DNA from: Stenocarpella maydis
Taxonomy: Eukaryota; Ascomycota; Sordariomycetes; Diaporthales; Diaporthaceae
Length of the DNA stretch: 64,000 nucleotides
Direction: 5' to 3'
Assembly (NCBI GenBank): GCA_002270565.1
Contig: NQMI01000006.1
Span: 454,244 to 518,243 of the forward strand
Position numbers and translations under genes: made by a program. The notes below the pieces were generated by a model. It did no database searches and was not told where the DNA came from. It saw only the letters and a list, made by a program, of their open reading frames with translations. This document shows positions 22,301 through 33,564 of this stretch, piece after piece. Position 1 is the first letter of the stretch, and every line of letters starts with the position of its first letter.

Positions 22301-24881
22301 GTCCTGCGATTGGATCGACGAACTCGGGCGGGATCTCTCCATGAACCTCGGATGGCGGAGGGGGCAGCAGCTCGATCGGCTGTACGAACAATCTCATGGT
22401 GGGAGCAATGTCGTAAGACGAATCCTGGTCCTGAGTGACGATCATCACAGTCCCCCTCCAGAACTCCCTTTCGACATCTGGGCCACTGCGAGCTGATCGG
22501 CTCGAGGTGCGCTCTGTTCGTATTCCACAGTACCTCAGTAGCGGACCGCATTTTAGAAAAAGTGGAGGTTTGAATCTTGTAGGGGCTATGAAGTCGGGCA
22601 CGCGGATGACCATCCGCGCCGCTGGGGTTAGCAATGACGTCTCTGAAACACGGCTTGGACGTGGTGATGGAAAGCATAGGAATGGAGAACATGAATTTGG
22701 AGGGGATTTGGGCTCTGCATCTGCGCTCGAGTCCACAAGAGGCCGTCCGATGGAATACAGGCGGCTCTGGCGTCTCGCCTTGCGCTTTCCGGCCGTCGCT
22801 TGATGACCAAGAAACTTGCGGCCTCGAGGTGCTGCGCCGTCATAGCGTACAGCCCACGACTGACGAAGGCCTTGGTCGCCTGCGTCTCTTTCTCCGTTGT
22901 CAGTCGTCGCGTCATGAGGGATGTGCATACCGTTGGTTTCATCGTATTCTCCGTCGAAAGCCTCCGCCTTCCGAGGCCGCGTTGAGATACTGCCTCGTCT
23001 TTGTGACGGAGGCGTCTCCCACCATGTCTGGCTCTGGTCAATTTTCGAGGTAGTCTCGTCATCCAGGTCAAGCATTGTCCCAGATAATGTGCCGACAGTT
23101 CCCTTTTTCCACTCCCCCAGAAACTTGGGTGGCTTATACATGCCCTGCCCTGGCTTATATTCACGGCGGTGAAAGAGGTGATGCTCGGCATCAGATGATG
23201 CATCATCATCGCTCGCATGGCCATCATGTTGGCGCCCGCTCGCTGTTGCTGCCGCTACGCCCCCAGCAGCAGTAGCCTGGGCCATCACGCCGGTGTTGGG
23301 TGTTGCTTTTGGTGCCTCATTTTGGCGTGCGTTGTCGGCAAAGGCGATCGACGTAGAATCCCTTCTTTGCCTGGGAGTATTCGTGGACTTGCCAGGGGTG
23401 AAGGGCGAATCCGGTTGGTCAATGTCGTTTCGGGCAGAGGGGCGCCTGGTTTCCACGGCCGTGTTCAAGGGTGGAACCTTGGTGCGCATTGACCTTCCCG
23501 CCGTTTTACTCGGCGGTGTGGATCCAGCTGGGACGGGAGCAGCCGCCAGGCCCAGCCCCTCACCCGGAGGTTGGGCCATCTCTTGGTGAGGAAGCCGTCC
23601 TGTTTTCTTGTCGCTCTCGCCCCGGCGCTGGTAAGCAGCGTCGCTTGGGGGTTCCTTCTTCAGCTTTTTGCTCCCGCTCCGAGCTGGCGAGTAGGCGCTC
23701 GCCGGCGTTGCCGTGGGAGAATTGTTGCGGCCGTTGCTATTCGACAAGCTGATGTCGTCCCTAGCTGCTCGCTCGCGGAAGCTCAGATTCCTTTGCGGGA
23801 TACCAGCATCTTGCGCGAACCGCGTGACAGGTGTCCTTGGGGCCGCGCTCTTCCCTGGGTGCGACGCATGTTGCCTGGGCCTCTCCTGGCCCGCACCTTG
23901 AGGCGACATACCGGGCTGGACCGCCAATCGATCAGGCAGCACCTGAGGACTGGCCGGTTCGGGCTCAGCCTCAGCCTCAGCCTCCTTGAAGCGGACCGCG
24001 GGTTGCTGTCCAAGATCTCTGCTGTCCCGAGATGCTCTCTGGCGCGCGCGCTGCTCGGCGGCAGCGACCCGCGCTCGCTTCTCCTCCTTTGTGATGTTGT
24101 CGAGGGTCAGCTCGAGCTTCTGCAGAGGCGACCGGGCGTTTGCCATCACACGGCGGTCAACCTCGCCCCCCAGAGATGATTTCCGGTGCCCATTGGCCGG
24201 GTCCCTAATGCTGCCATTCCTTGTAGTTGCGGTGCTGTCGCTGCTCACCCGGCGACTCGAGCTCGATGCTGCAAGCGTGTCGGGGTGCTTGGGCGGATCT
24301 GCCGACGCCGGCTGGTAGTAGTCAGGGTCCATGACGCCTGGGCTCAGAGGGAGATCGGGCTCTTCGGTAGCAGGCTTGGTGTAGGGCAGGCCGCCGTTCC
24401 CGTAGGGATGCCTGTATGCTGCAGAGGAGGACCTAGGAACATCTGGCACAGGTGGAAGCGCTGGTGTGCGAGGATCAGAGTAGGCGTGGTCGCGGTCCTC
24501 TTCTTTATTCTTGCTTGCACGTCGGCGGCGCTTCTCGGCGACGTCGGGAGGATACTGACTCTGACCGTACGGGAGCGAAGGAGGCCTGGGAGCCAGAGCA
24601 TGGCCCTGGAAGCTCGATCGTACAGGGGAGGCGTAGGGGCTCAAGGTAGAGTCGGTCTGGGCGTCGACGCTCGTGTTGGTGGTCTGGACAGAAGCCCTGT
24701 TGGACCTGGGCTGTGGCGCAACAGCCTGCGCAAACTCCATGGCCTGAGGTTGCAGGGGCCCCGAGGCGTAGGCGTTAGAGGAGCTGCGAGGAGGCGGTCG
24801 GGCTGGGGTGTTGGGGCCTGGGAGGTCACCCCAGTAGGGTGCAGGCATGGCACTCTTTTGAGCTGACTGGGCCCTGGCCAT
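19346..24881 (-). CDS. large PhoD-like phosphatase with disordered flanks
   Basis: Three exons: 24881-21166, 21107-20898 and 20834-19346 (donors GTACGT and GTACGC; acceptors TATCTAG and AACCAG; introns of 58 and 63 nt), 1804 residues. Residues 1-690 are low-complexity (Pro, Ser, Arg, Gln). The middle (about 740-1400) is the PhoD-like metallophosphatase domain of fungal large proteins. Metal-site motifs: GGGDQLYCD (about 1028), MYDDHDIIDGFG (about 1100) and GGDVHLAA (about 1309). The C-terminal 400 residues are again disordered, with Gly, Asp and Arg-rich tracts. Family members are predicted phosphodiesterases or phosphatases of unknown substrate, cytosolic because no signal peptide or membrane helix is seen. 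A stretch at about 22565-22690 translates poorly (Pro/Ser/Phe-rich) and contains TGCTAAC, a branch-point-like string. It may be an extra in-frame intron, but no good donor is visible. Confidence 0.88.
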
Positions 24882-25614
24882 GACCAGTGGGCGGGCGCGG
24901 GAGGGAGATCAGAAGGAAAGACAAACAGAATGATTGTAGCACGCGGCGAGCTAGCCGAAACTTATGTATGTCTGGGTGCCAGTCACGGACAGCTCATGCA
25001 GCTGGCCATAGCAGCCAATGTGGCACGGGGAATCCTTTGCGATTAGCGCCGTGGTGAGAGTTGTATGCAGGATATCTGGCCAGCGGTTGTGGCAGGGCGA
25101 GCGGGCAGGAAGTGGCTGGCCTGGTCCCACGCGCGCATTGTCCGTCTGGAGGGGCGGCCGGCGTCTTTAGGTGACACGACCGGGTCGGGGATGGTCGACT
25201 GCGACCTGTCGCATGGCAGTAGAGATGCAGGACGGGCGCGGGAGCCAGGCACCGAGCGAGAGCAGGCCGAGAGGGCTGAAGTGACGGGGGAGGCTGAGGG
25301 AGTAGTGGGCGGGGGCTAAACAATCGACATGGGCGATATACGAGATACGGAGGGGACTAAGCAAGGTATCAAGCAAGGTACGGAGAGAAATCTATTGAAA
25401 ATGAAAAATGGGGGAGGTTGACAAGAGAGGAAGAGGCGTGCCGTGAGGGAAGTCCGAGGCCATGGACAGGGTCTGGGGGGCAGCGTGCATCTGCAAGGAA
25501 GAGAGAGGACCGGGATGTGCTTCTTGTCTCTTGCAGGCTGACTGCAAGGCCGGAAGGGGCCAGCACAGGCGAGGCAGGGCCCTCGGGGACAAAAACATAA
25601 AAAAGAAAAGCTGC

Positions 25615-25638
25615 AGTTGTGACTGTGACTGTGACTGT
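25615..25638 (+). repeat. (GTGACT)n microsatellite
   Basis: About four copies of a GTGACT hexamer, intergenic. Confidence 0.6.
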
Positions 25639-25758
25639 GGCTCGGACTCGCTCCCTGCCTACCTCGTCCTCGTCCTCGTCTTCAGACTCGCCTCTGTGAT
25701 GACCTCGCTCTTAGAATGCCAGGCAGCCAGCAAGAGTGGGTGGCTGCAGAGGCTAGGC

Positions 25759-25782
25759 CGTGAGTGAGTGAGTGAGTGAGTG
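25759..25782 (+). repeat. (GTGA)n microsatellite
   Basis: About six copies of the tetranucleotide GTGA, intergenic. Confidence 0.7.
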
Positions 25783-26905
25783 CGCTGAAGTGGGAGCAAG
25801 CTGAGGAAGAGGAACACCACACCGGGAGGAGCAAAGCTGCATGTATGGTATGGACCAAAGTGCCTACGTGCGTAGGTAGGTAGTGCTGCATGCAAGGAAC
25901 TGTGGATGACGACACCTTGTTTCTGCCATGGCACCTGTAAGCTGAGCTCTCCAGAACCCAATCAAGATCCCTGCCATAGCTTCCCTTTCTTCCTTGACGC
26001 TGCGTGCTACATAGTACATAGTATGTACACGAGAACAGCACCACCTACACACACTAGATGAGATATGTGCCTTGCGGTCCCCCTTACGGTATCCCCCCAG
26101 GTATGTGGATAGCCTGGCTACCATGGTGTGGAATACAGTCCTGCACAAACTTGGGCACGAGCCTCAGACAGTTGATGATGAAATAAACGGTGGCTGGTAA
26201 TAACTGACTGTTGCATCTGGACCGTCTCCGAAGCATCCACCCGGGTGCTGACTCGGGCTGCCGCTGCCCATCACCAGCCACACCCTCTCTGCCCGAGGTT
26301 CGTGGACTGGCAGGCTGGGGACCAGTCTACTGGCCTTTTTTATTTCTTCTCCTTCATTTTTGTTTTCTTCTTTTTGCTCTCCTGCTGCCCCAAGCCGGGG
26401 TCGTGGTCGGGCTCCTGTGTACCAAGGCCCTAGTATAGTTGTGCTATCTGAGAGTACCCAGCGTTTTCTCCACATGGCGTCTGATTTCAGGTGTCGTGAG
26501 CCAGCATACTCGTGTACAGACTGCTCGTTGGAGAATATCTAGCTCTCAGCAGAGAGTGCCCAATGAGTCTTACAACGGAGAGAATAGCTAGCCATCCAGG
26601 TACCAGCATGCTGACTGCATTGATGCATTTCAGCCCCCAGTTTGACCCGCTTCTTGTGCGTATCTTCTGCTTGCCCTCTAGACAGGGTGCCATGGAGTTA
26701 GCCCGTCCAAAGGGACGGCCTTGTAAGCAGCCTGCGTAGTTGTCATGTTGTGAGGCCGTCAGCTTGGATGGTCATATCCTTGCTGGGCTGCGGCGGGTAT
26801 CCCGGTGGTGAGACGCCGGCCCTCTCACAGAGTATCTTAGCCGGGTCCAACCACTATGTGACCACGTGCCACGTTTATATAAACCTGTATGTGCATGACT
26901 GCACC

Positions 26906-26915
26906 TACCTAGGTA
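26906..26915. other. palindrome TACCTAGGTA, copy 2
   Basis: Perfect copy inside a longer TACCTAGGTACC string, about 650 bp upstream of the kexin start codon. Confidence 0.6.
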
Positions 26916-27562
26916 CCTACTATGTAGCCTACCTGGGTGTGTATATATACTATGGTATAGTGTATGTGTATGGTCTGCCGTCGTGTTAGTCAGCCTGTCA
27001 CCCCGGCCCTTTGTTGCGCTTGCTATTCGAGACTGGTCTAGGCAGGTTGGCAGGGAGTCTGACCCCTGGCGGGCCGCGAGGACACGGTGGTGGTGGACCA
27101 AGGGCATTTCGAAACTCCATCCTCCATGCCTTTGAAACCAGTCCCGCCCCGGGTCACCATCGAGGACCCCTAACGGAACGCCTGCCGTGGCCACCTAAGC
27201 CCAAACTCTACTCATCTCTACATAGTCGACTCAACCTCACCCTCAACCTCGTTCAACTCCTCCTCCACGGTATCCCCTCATTTCCACCTTGTAGCCCTGG
27301 GTTTTGGTACGCATTCTAATTCTCACCCCTCATATTGTTCGCCCCCGGGTCCTCTGTTGCACCCACCCCTCGGGAACCCTGCTAGGCCTGACCTTGCCCC
27401 GGCCGCAACCAGGCCCCAACGTCCCTCCCGACGACCACCGACACGCCAACCTCACCGTCGCCTGGGCCGAGCCTCCGTGTGCTCTCTTCCTTTCGCCGAT
27501 AGTGGGAGCCAATACCGAGCATCGACATCTATGTGCTGCCAAACAAGGCACCAATCCCAACA

Positions 27563-30250
27563 ATGAAGATAACCGCCGCTGTTGGCCTCGGCCTTGCCGC
27601 CGTCGCTGCTGCGAGCAGCTACCACTCCGACTCTCATGACCACTACATCCTGCATCTTGACCCCGGCGTCAACCCAGACCAGGTCGCCCTAAGGTTAGGC
27701 CTCACAAACGACGGCCAGTTTGGCCACTTCAAGGATCACTATGTCTTCAGGGGAGCCAAGGCTGAGCATGACGTCGTCAGCTCAGAACTCAAGGCGAGGA
27801 GACGGCGCAAGAGGGCCCTGGACGACTTCGACCCCCTTGACGGTGTCTTGTTCTCCGACAAGCAGCGATTGCGCGCTCCCTGGGAGAAGAGGACAATACC
27901 AAAGCCTATGGGGCCTTTCTTGGAGGAACGCGCAGGTGCCGACACAAGCAACCCTGCCTTACTGGCCGCTCAGCAGAGCGTTGCCACCACCCTCGGCATC
28001 ACAGATCCGATATTCGCCGAGCAGTGGCACCTCATGAATATTGTCCAGGCTGGCCACGACGTCAACATCTCTGGCGTCTGGCTACAGGGCATCACGGGCA
28101 AGAACGCCACCGTGGCAATAGTCGACGACGGTCTCGACATGCACAGCAACGACCTGAAGGACAATTTCTACGCCCAGGGTTCGTACGATTTCAATGACAA
28201 GACCGACCTGCCCGAGCCCCGTCTTTCGGACGACAGGCACGGGACTCGTTGCGGCGGAGAAGTATCGGCAGTCAAGAATGATGTCTGCGGTGTTGGTGCC
28301 GCATATGACTCCCGTATCGCCGGCTTGCGTATCCTGTCCAAGATGATTACAGACGCAGATGAGGCTGTCGCCATGAACTACGACTTCGAACACAACGATA
28401 TATACTCCTGCTCCTGGGGCCCCCCCGACGATGGGCGGTCCATGGACGCACCCGGGGTGTTGATTCGGCGCGCCATGGTCAAGGCCGTTCAAGAGGGCCG
28501 AAATGGTCTTGGCAACATTTACGTCTTCGCCAGTGGCAACGGAGCGGCCAGTGAAGACAATTGCAACTTTGACGGGTACACCAACAGCATATACAGCATT
28601 ACGGTCGGTGCTATTGATCGCAAGGGGCAGCACCCATACTACTCTGAGGCCTGCTCCGCCAACTTGGTAGTCACATACTCCAGCGGCAGCGGTGACAGCA
28701 TTGTAAGTCGAGCAATGGCAGGTCCTCAAACACCCCGCGGCCACTAGTACTGACCCTTGACAGCACACGACGGATGTTGGCGAGAATTCCTGTACTGCGG
28801 CTCACGGCGGCACATCTGCCGCCGCTCCCTTGGCTGCCGGCCTCTTCGCCCTTGTGCTCCAGGTCCGCCCTGACATATCGTGGAGAGATATGCAATACCT
28901 CGCCATGAATACTGCTGTTCCCGTCAACGAAGATGACGGCAGCTGGGAGACTACTGCCATCGGCAAGAAGTTCAGTCACACTTTCGGCTACGGCAAGATT
29001 GATGCCTATGGTCTCGTCGAGCTGGCTAAGACGTGGAAGAATGTTAAGCCGCAGGCATGGTTATACTCCCCTTGGGTGCATGTCAAGGAAGCGATCCCCC
29101 AAGGCGACCAAGGTTTGGCCGTCGACATTGAGGTGACAGCCGACATGCTCAGGGCGGCCAACCTGGAGCGTGTTGAGCATGTGACGGTCACCATGAACGT
29201 CGATCACACGCGCCGAGGTGACCTGTCCGTTGACCTGATTAGCCCCAACAAGGTCGTCAGCCATCTATCCGTGCCCCGCCGGCTGGATAATGAAGCTGCG
29301 GGTTACGAGGACTGGACTTTCATGAGCGTTGTCCACTGGTATGTGATTTCATCCTTGAGTTGTGCAACTCTGTCCACGCTAACTTTCTTTTCAGGGGCGA
29401 ATCTGGTCTCGGAAAGTGGACCGTCATTGTGAAGGATACGAATGTGAACGAACACAATGGCACCTGGACTGACTTCCACCTAAAACTCTGGGGCGAGTCC
29501 ATCGACCCTAAGCTCTACAAGCCTCTCCCTCTTCCCACAGAGGAAGACGACGACGACCATGACATTACATCCACCACCACCGTCCCCCCGACCACCGTCA
29601 CCCCACCACCAGGACAGGGAGCTCCGGTCGGTGTCCCGACCACGACACCTTCAGACCACCCAGACAGGCCAGTGAACGCGAAGCCTACCGAGACAGGCTC
29701 GGGCACCGGGGAAGCATCAGCCTCGGCCTCTGCTTCCCCCTCAGCCTCTGCCGAGCCATCGTCCTGGCTGCCGGGCTTTCTACCCACCTTCGGCGTCTCG
29801 CCTGCCACCCAGGTGTGGATCTACGGCTCGCTTGCGCTCATTCTGGTCTTCTGCTCCGGGCTGGGCATTTACCTCTGGATAGCCCGGCGCAAGCGCATGC
29901 GCAACTCCCCGCGCGACGACTACGAGTTCGAGCTCCTCGACGAGGAGGAGGCCGAGGGTCTCGCGTCGGGCGAGAAGACCACCAGGGGCGCAAAGGGCCG
30001 CAAGACCCGCGGCGGCGAGCTGTATGACGCGTTCGCGGGCGGCAGCGACGAGGAGGATGGCGAGTTTGGCGGGGCAGGTGCTTACAGGGATCAGGATAAC
30101 AGCCACAGCGAGGGCAGCAGCGACGGCGCCGGCCGCGAGAAGCGGTCCCTGCGGGACGACAACGAGGAGGAGCAGCACGTTCTGGGCAGCGATAGCGAGG
30201 ATGACGACGCTGACGAAAGGGAGAGGCTGCAAGGCGGGCGACGTACGTGA
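27563..30250 (+). CDS. KEX2: kexin, Kex2-type proprotein convertase
   Basis: Calcium-dependent subtilisin-family protease of the late Golgi that cuts secretory precursors after Lys-Arg. Three exons: 27563-28702, 28764-29338 and 29395-30250 (donors GTAAGT and GTATGT; acceptors GACAG and TTCAG), 856 residues. A signal peptide (about 1-17) precedes a pro-region with basic autoprocessing sites (RRRRKR at 79-84 and WEKR at 107-110). Catalytic residues: Asp188 (IVDDGLD), His226 (RHGTRC), oxyanion Asn326 (ASGNG) and Ser398 (GGTSAAAP). The P domain follows (about 430-570, with EDWTFMSV and GESGLGKW). Then comes a Thr/Pro/Ser-rich stalk, a membrane helix (about 711-733) and a long acidic cytosolic tail (YEFELLDEEE), where Golgi-retrieval signals lie in yeast Kex2. 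All parts appear intact. The ATG at 27563 is chosen because the signal peptide begins there. Confidence 0.96.
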
Positions 30251-30920
30251 GGTTCTTCTCCTTTGACTAATTGACTGCATGGTCTCAGGGCTCTGCAATT
30301 GTTCCGAGACTGCAGCCTGGTATATGGGATAAAGGCGTTTTGGGAGCCTAACGGTTGCAAGCATATGCCACGTGCGTGATTTCGGAGCATAATACCACGC
30401 AGCACTCGGCAAGACATACTATTGCCGGTTCAACTTAGCAAGTAAAAAGTTAAGCAAAAAAGTTACAACTTATTTCTTCGTACAGAAGTGCAAGAAGCGA
30501 ACAGTCAAAGAAGAGTATTGCCGTGAACAACAAAAATAAGACAAAAATAAGTCTTCATTTAGGGGCGCAAGACTAAGCCCCTGTTTTGATTTGAATGACC
30601 AAGCTTTAAACGCCCCAAAGTCCCAGCTTGACCTCTCCACAGCAATTATAAGCTGGCCATGGTGGCCGCGAATTAGCCGTGCATATGTTTTACCTTGATG
30701 TGAAACGATCATTCAGCCCTTGCCAACCATTGTTCAGGATCCTGGAGAAGCCAGGGAGCAGCGATACACCACCCGTCGCAGCGCGTTGCCCGGCGGCAGC
30801 GGTACCAACATCAGAATAGCTGCGGTCAAAGTCTGTGTTCAAATCGCCCTGGTTCCCCATGTCGACCCACCCGTCCAACCCCGACTGGATTTCACCACGT
30901 ACGACGGCGGCGCGGTGCTC
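30251..30920. other. convergent 3' flanks, no gene seen
   Basis: Between the ends of the kexin and SNX4 genes. An A-rich patch near 30430-30570 is consistent with 3' untranslated sequence. Nothing else recognised. Confidence 0.4.
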
Positions 30921-32406
30921 CTAAGCCGGGAGCCTGACCCCCTCCTTCTCCATCTCATCCACGTACCTCTGCCACACGTCGGCGACGTCGCCGTAGAAGT
31001 CGACGTGCGCATCAGCTAGGCGGCCCAGCTGGCCCTTGAACTCGACGCGCTTGATGCGCTCAAAGTCCGCGACTTCCTTGACAACCTCCTCATCAAACAT
31101 CTCGGACGTCTTCCTTGCCGTCTCGGCCTCACGCGTGAGCTCGTCGATGCGGACCTCCAGCCTACGGAGCCTCTCGCGCCGGGCCTGCTCGTGATCCACC
31201 CCGCGGACGTCCTCAATCTTGCTGCGGATGAACCCGGCTGGGCCGCTCCCGCTGGTGCCCCCGTACCCGCTCGCCAGACTGTCGCGGTCGGCCGTCGACT
31301 TGTTCAGGTACTCGGTGAGCTGCTCAAAGTCGAGCTGCTTCTGCTCGCGCGCCTTCAGAAGGTTCTTGAGCGCCGCGGAGAATGCCACCATGTCTCGCAA
31401 GCTGCCCAAGTAGTCCTGGTCCGTGTGGTCCTTGAGCTTCTTGAGCCCCGTCGCCGTGTCCTCGACGCTGGCTGCAAACGCGTGGACTGCGGCCTCGACG
31501 CCGGGCTCAAGGTTTATCAGCTTCTGGAACTGCTCGGCCAGGTCCCGCAGGTCCACCTCGAGGTCGTTCTCACGACGCGCCACCCGGGCGACAAGTTTCT
31601 CGACCTGGCCGAGGTCGTCGTCCAGCTTGTCACTTTTCTCTTTAACCTCGATGAAGCGACGGTCCGGCTTGTGCACCTTAGTGAAGACGTTGATGAAGGT
31701 GTCAGCAAAATTGTCAAATACGCCGCCGCTGCCGGCCTCGGAGGAGTTGGCGGTGTTTGTACGGCTGCTTCGGCTCTGCATGGTTGCATTCCAGTCCGGG
31801 GATTCCAGGAATGTGTGAAGAAGGGGCGCGCGGCGGAGTATCGGGTGGTGGGAGCATCGTGAGAGAAAGCGCTGGAGAGAGTAGGCGCGGCGCTGGGTGA
31901 AGTCGGTACCGAAGCGGTCTCCTCGCACATACTCCATACGCTGCTTGTCGGGGATGGGTGGGACGGCACATGCTGGGTAATCTTTACTAAGGGTCTTGTA
32001 GAGAAATCCAAAGTCGGTGAAGCGCCGGCGCACCTGCGAGGTTGGCTTCTGGAAGGAGGGGAAGGTGGACTAGGGAGCAAATGGTCAGCGCCCCGTCATG
32101 CGTTCGAAGGGAGTAATATGGACAGCTTACATTTGTCGTTATTAGGTATGATACATATGCATCTTTTGTGCCCAAGTTCTCCGTGTGGGGGTCGGTGACG
32201 GTGCATTCGAGTATCTCTTCGCTGCCTTGGCCGGGGTTTATATGCTGCAGGGCGGTGCGATCCACGCTGTCGCCCCGTGGAGGTTTGCTGCCGGCACCTT
32301 GTTTATCATTCCCATCTTGTTCTGCCGAGGTCGAGCTGCCGACACGGATGTTCTGGTCGCTGTGCCATGAGATGTTGGAGAAGTTGTCCTGGTCGATTAC
32401 TGCCAT
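30921..32406 (-). CDS. SNX4: sorting nexin 4 (Snx4/Atg24), PX-BAR
   Basis: Endosomal PX-BAR sorting nexin for retrieval of cargo from endosomes to the Golgi and for selective autophagy. Two exons: 32406-32131 and 32069-30921 (donor GTAAGC, acceptor CCCTAG, 61-nt intron, phase 0), 474 residues. The PX domain (about 55-175) contains RRRFTDFGFLYKTL, with the Arg that binds phosphatidylinositol 3-phosphate, and the PPIPDKQ proline loop. The BAR region (about 205-470) is predicted helical and highly charged (KLDDDLGQVEKLVARVARREND). The exon junction lies inside the PX domain, so an annotation starting at the longer second exon would lose the PX start. Homology to fungal Snx4 is strong; closely related Snx41/Atg20 proteins have longer N-termini. 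Confidence 0.92.
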
Positions 32407-33564
32407 GATGAGCAGCTGCGGATGACGTACGGAGGACCGGCGGGCGCGACTCGGGCCTCTGCAAGTGGGTTGGAGGTTTGTGCACGAGGGGTATGGATAA
32501 CCCAGTGGTTTTGAGAGAGGCCGGTAGCGATTCTGAGTATTCTTGTGTGCTGTCAAAGGATAGCGCGTGGTGTTGTCCTCGGTCTCTTTGCAGTTTATCA
32601 CACGCTGTTTCGGGGCGATGTGTTGGGCTGGTTGACGTACTGCACTAGGTAGCCAGCCAGTCCTGTTTAGTAGGGTCGAGCAGGACCCGGAGTAGGAGCT
32701 ACTGCCCCTGGTGGGGGTTTGCAGAGGAAGCTTCCCCCTGCACAATTGCACACCCGGACCCCTGCCTCGTCTCTTCTGCATCAAGTACGCGCCCAAGGCC
32801 TTGAGGTCATCGCCTCCTCCTCGCCTCTCAAAGCTGTTCAAGCCAGCTCTAGCATCTCTCGAGTACATTTATCAAGTCACCCGGCGCCATGACTAGGTTC
32901 GCATCGAAATTCGGAACCTTGCCCACGAACCAGGCCTGTCATTTGATCAACAATGAAAGCTGAGGCAGCCTGTTTGTGCTTGATGTGCTCTCGAGCCACT
33001 CTAAGAAGAGGGGAGGATGATCATTAGGACGCGACGAGATGTGTCCTGTGGACAATTACCGTTAATTATATGTAACTATATATAACTATATTATATATAT
33101 AATATATGCAGCGCCTTAGACAGGCACCTTGTTAACTTGCCTATGTATCAATTGATCCCAACCATGCGTATTGTACATACACACAATAGTCCCGCAGCCA
33201 CAGGGTACATTTTCGACTTTTAGGCTTTATATTACAATGTGTTGGTTTCTAAGAGGACCACAAGGCCAGAATGCAGCAATTCCTGCCTTGATTGGGGACT
33301 GTTAATACCAAAGGAACAAATGAATCTGTCGATTTCCGGTGCCGAGAAGTAGTCTCTCTCTAGTCTCTATTTGATTCCCCCGTTATCCCCATCTCCCTGC
33401 CCTATGCGGATGCCTGATTCCCGGCTCTGATCATCAATGTAGCCTAAACCTCCTTACACGGCCGAGTACATACACTACTATTTCTAACTCTGACGGGGCG
33501 TCATTCATTCTTCTTGGAAGCCCATGAGTGCCTGAGGTTCAAAACGCCGACCACACACACACAC
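32407..33564. other. SNX4 promoter and LETM1 3' flank with AT tract
   Basis: About 1.2 kb without a gene. An alternating AT tract (33055-33110, rich in TATATA) stands out in otherwise mixed DNA. It may be a nucleosome-depleted or origin-like patch, but I have no direct support for that. Confidence 0.4.

Larger units (their letters stand above)
24882..27562. other. 2.7-kb divergent intergenic region
   Basis: Separates the divergent PhoD-like and kexin genes and must hold both promoters. No gene seen on either strand. Contains microsatellites at 25615-25638 and 25759-25782, one copy of the recurrent palindrome (26906-26915), several TACCTxxGTA-like strings nearby, and pyrimidine-rich stretches over the last 400 bases before the kexin ATG. 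Confidence 0.45.

Noticed and set aside
22034..24179. several long plus-strand frames
   Set aside because: All lie opposite the PhoD-like protein. They are open because of GC-rich composition.
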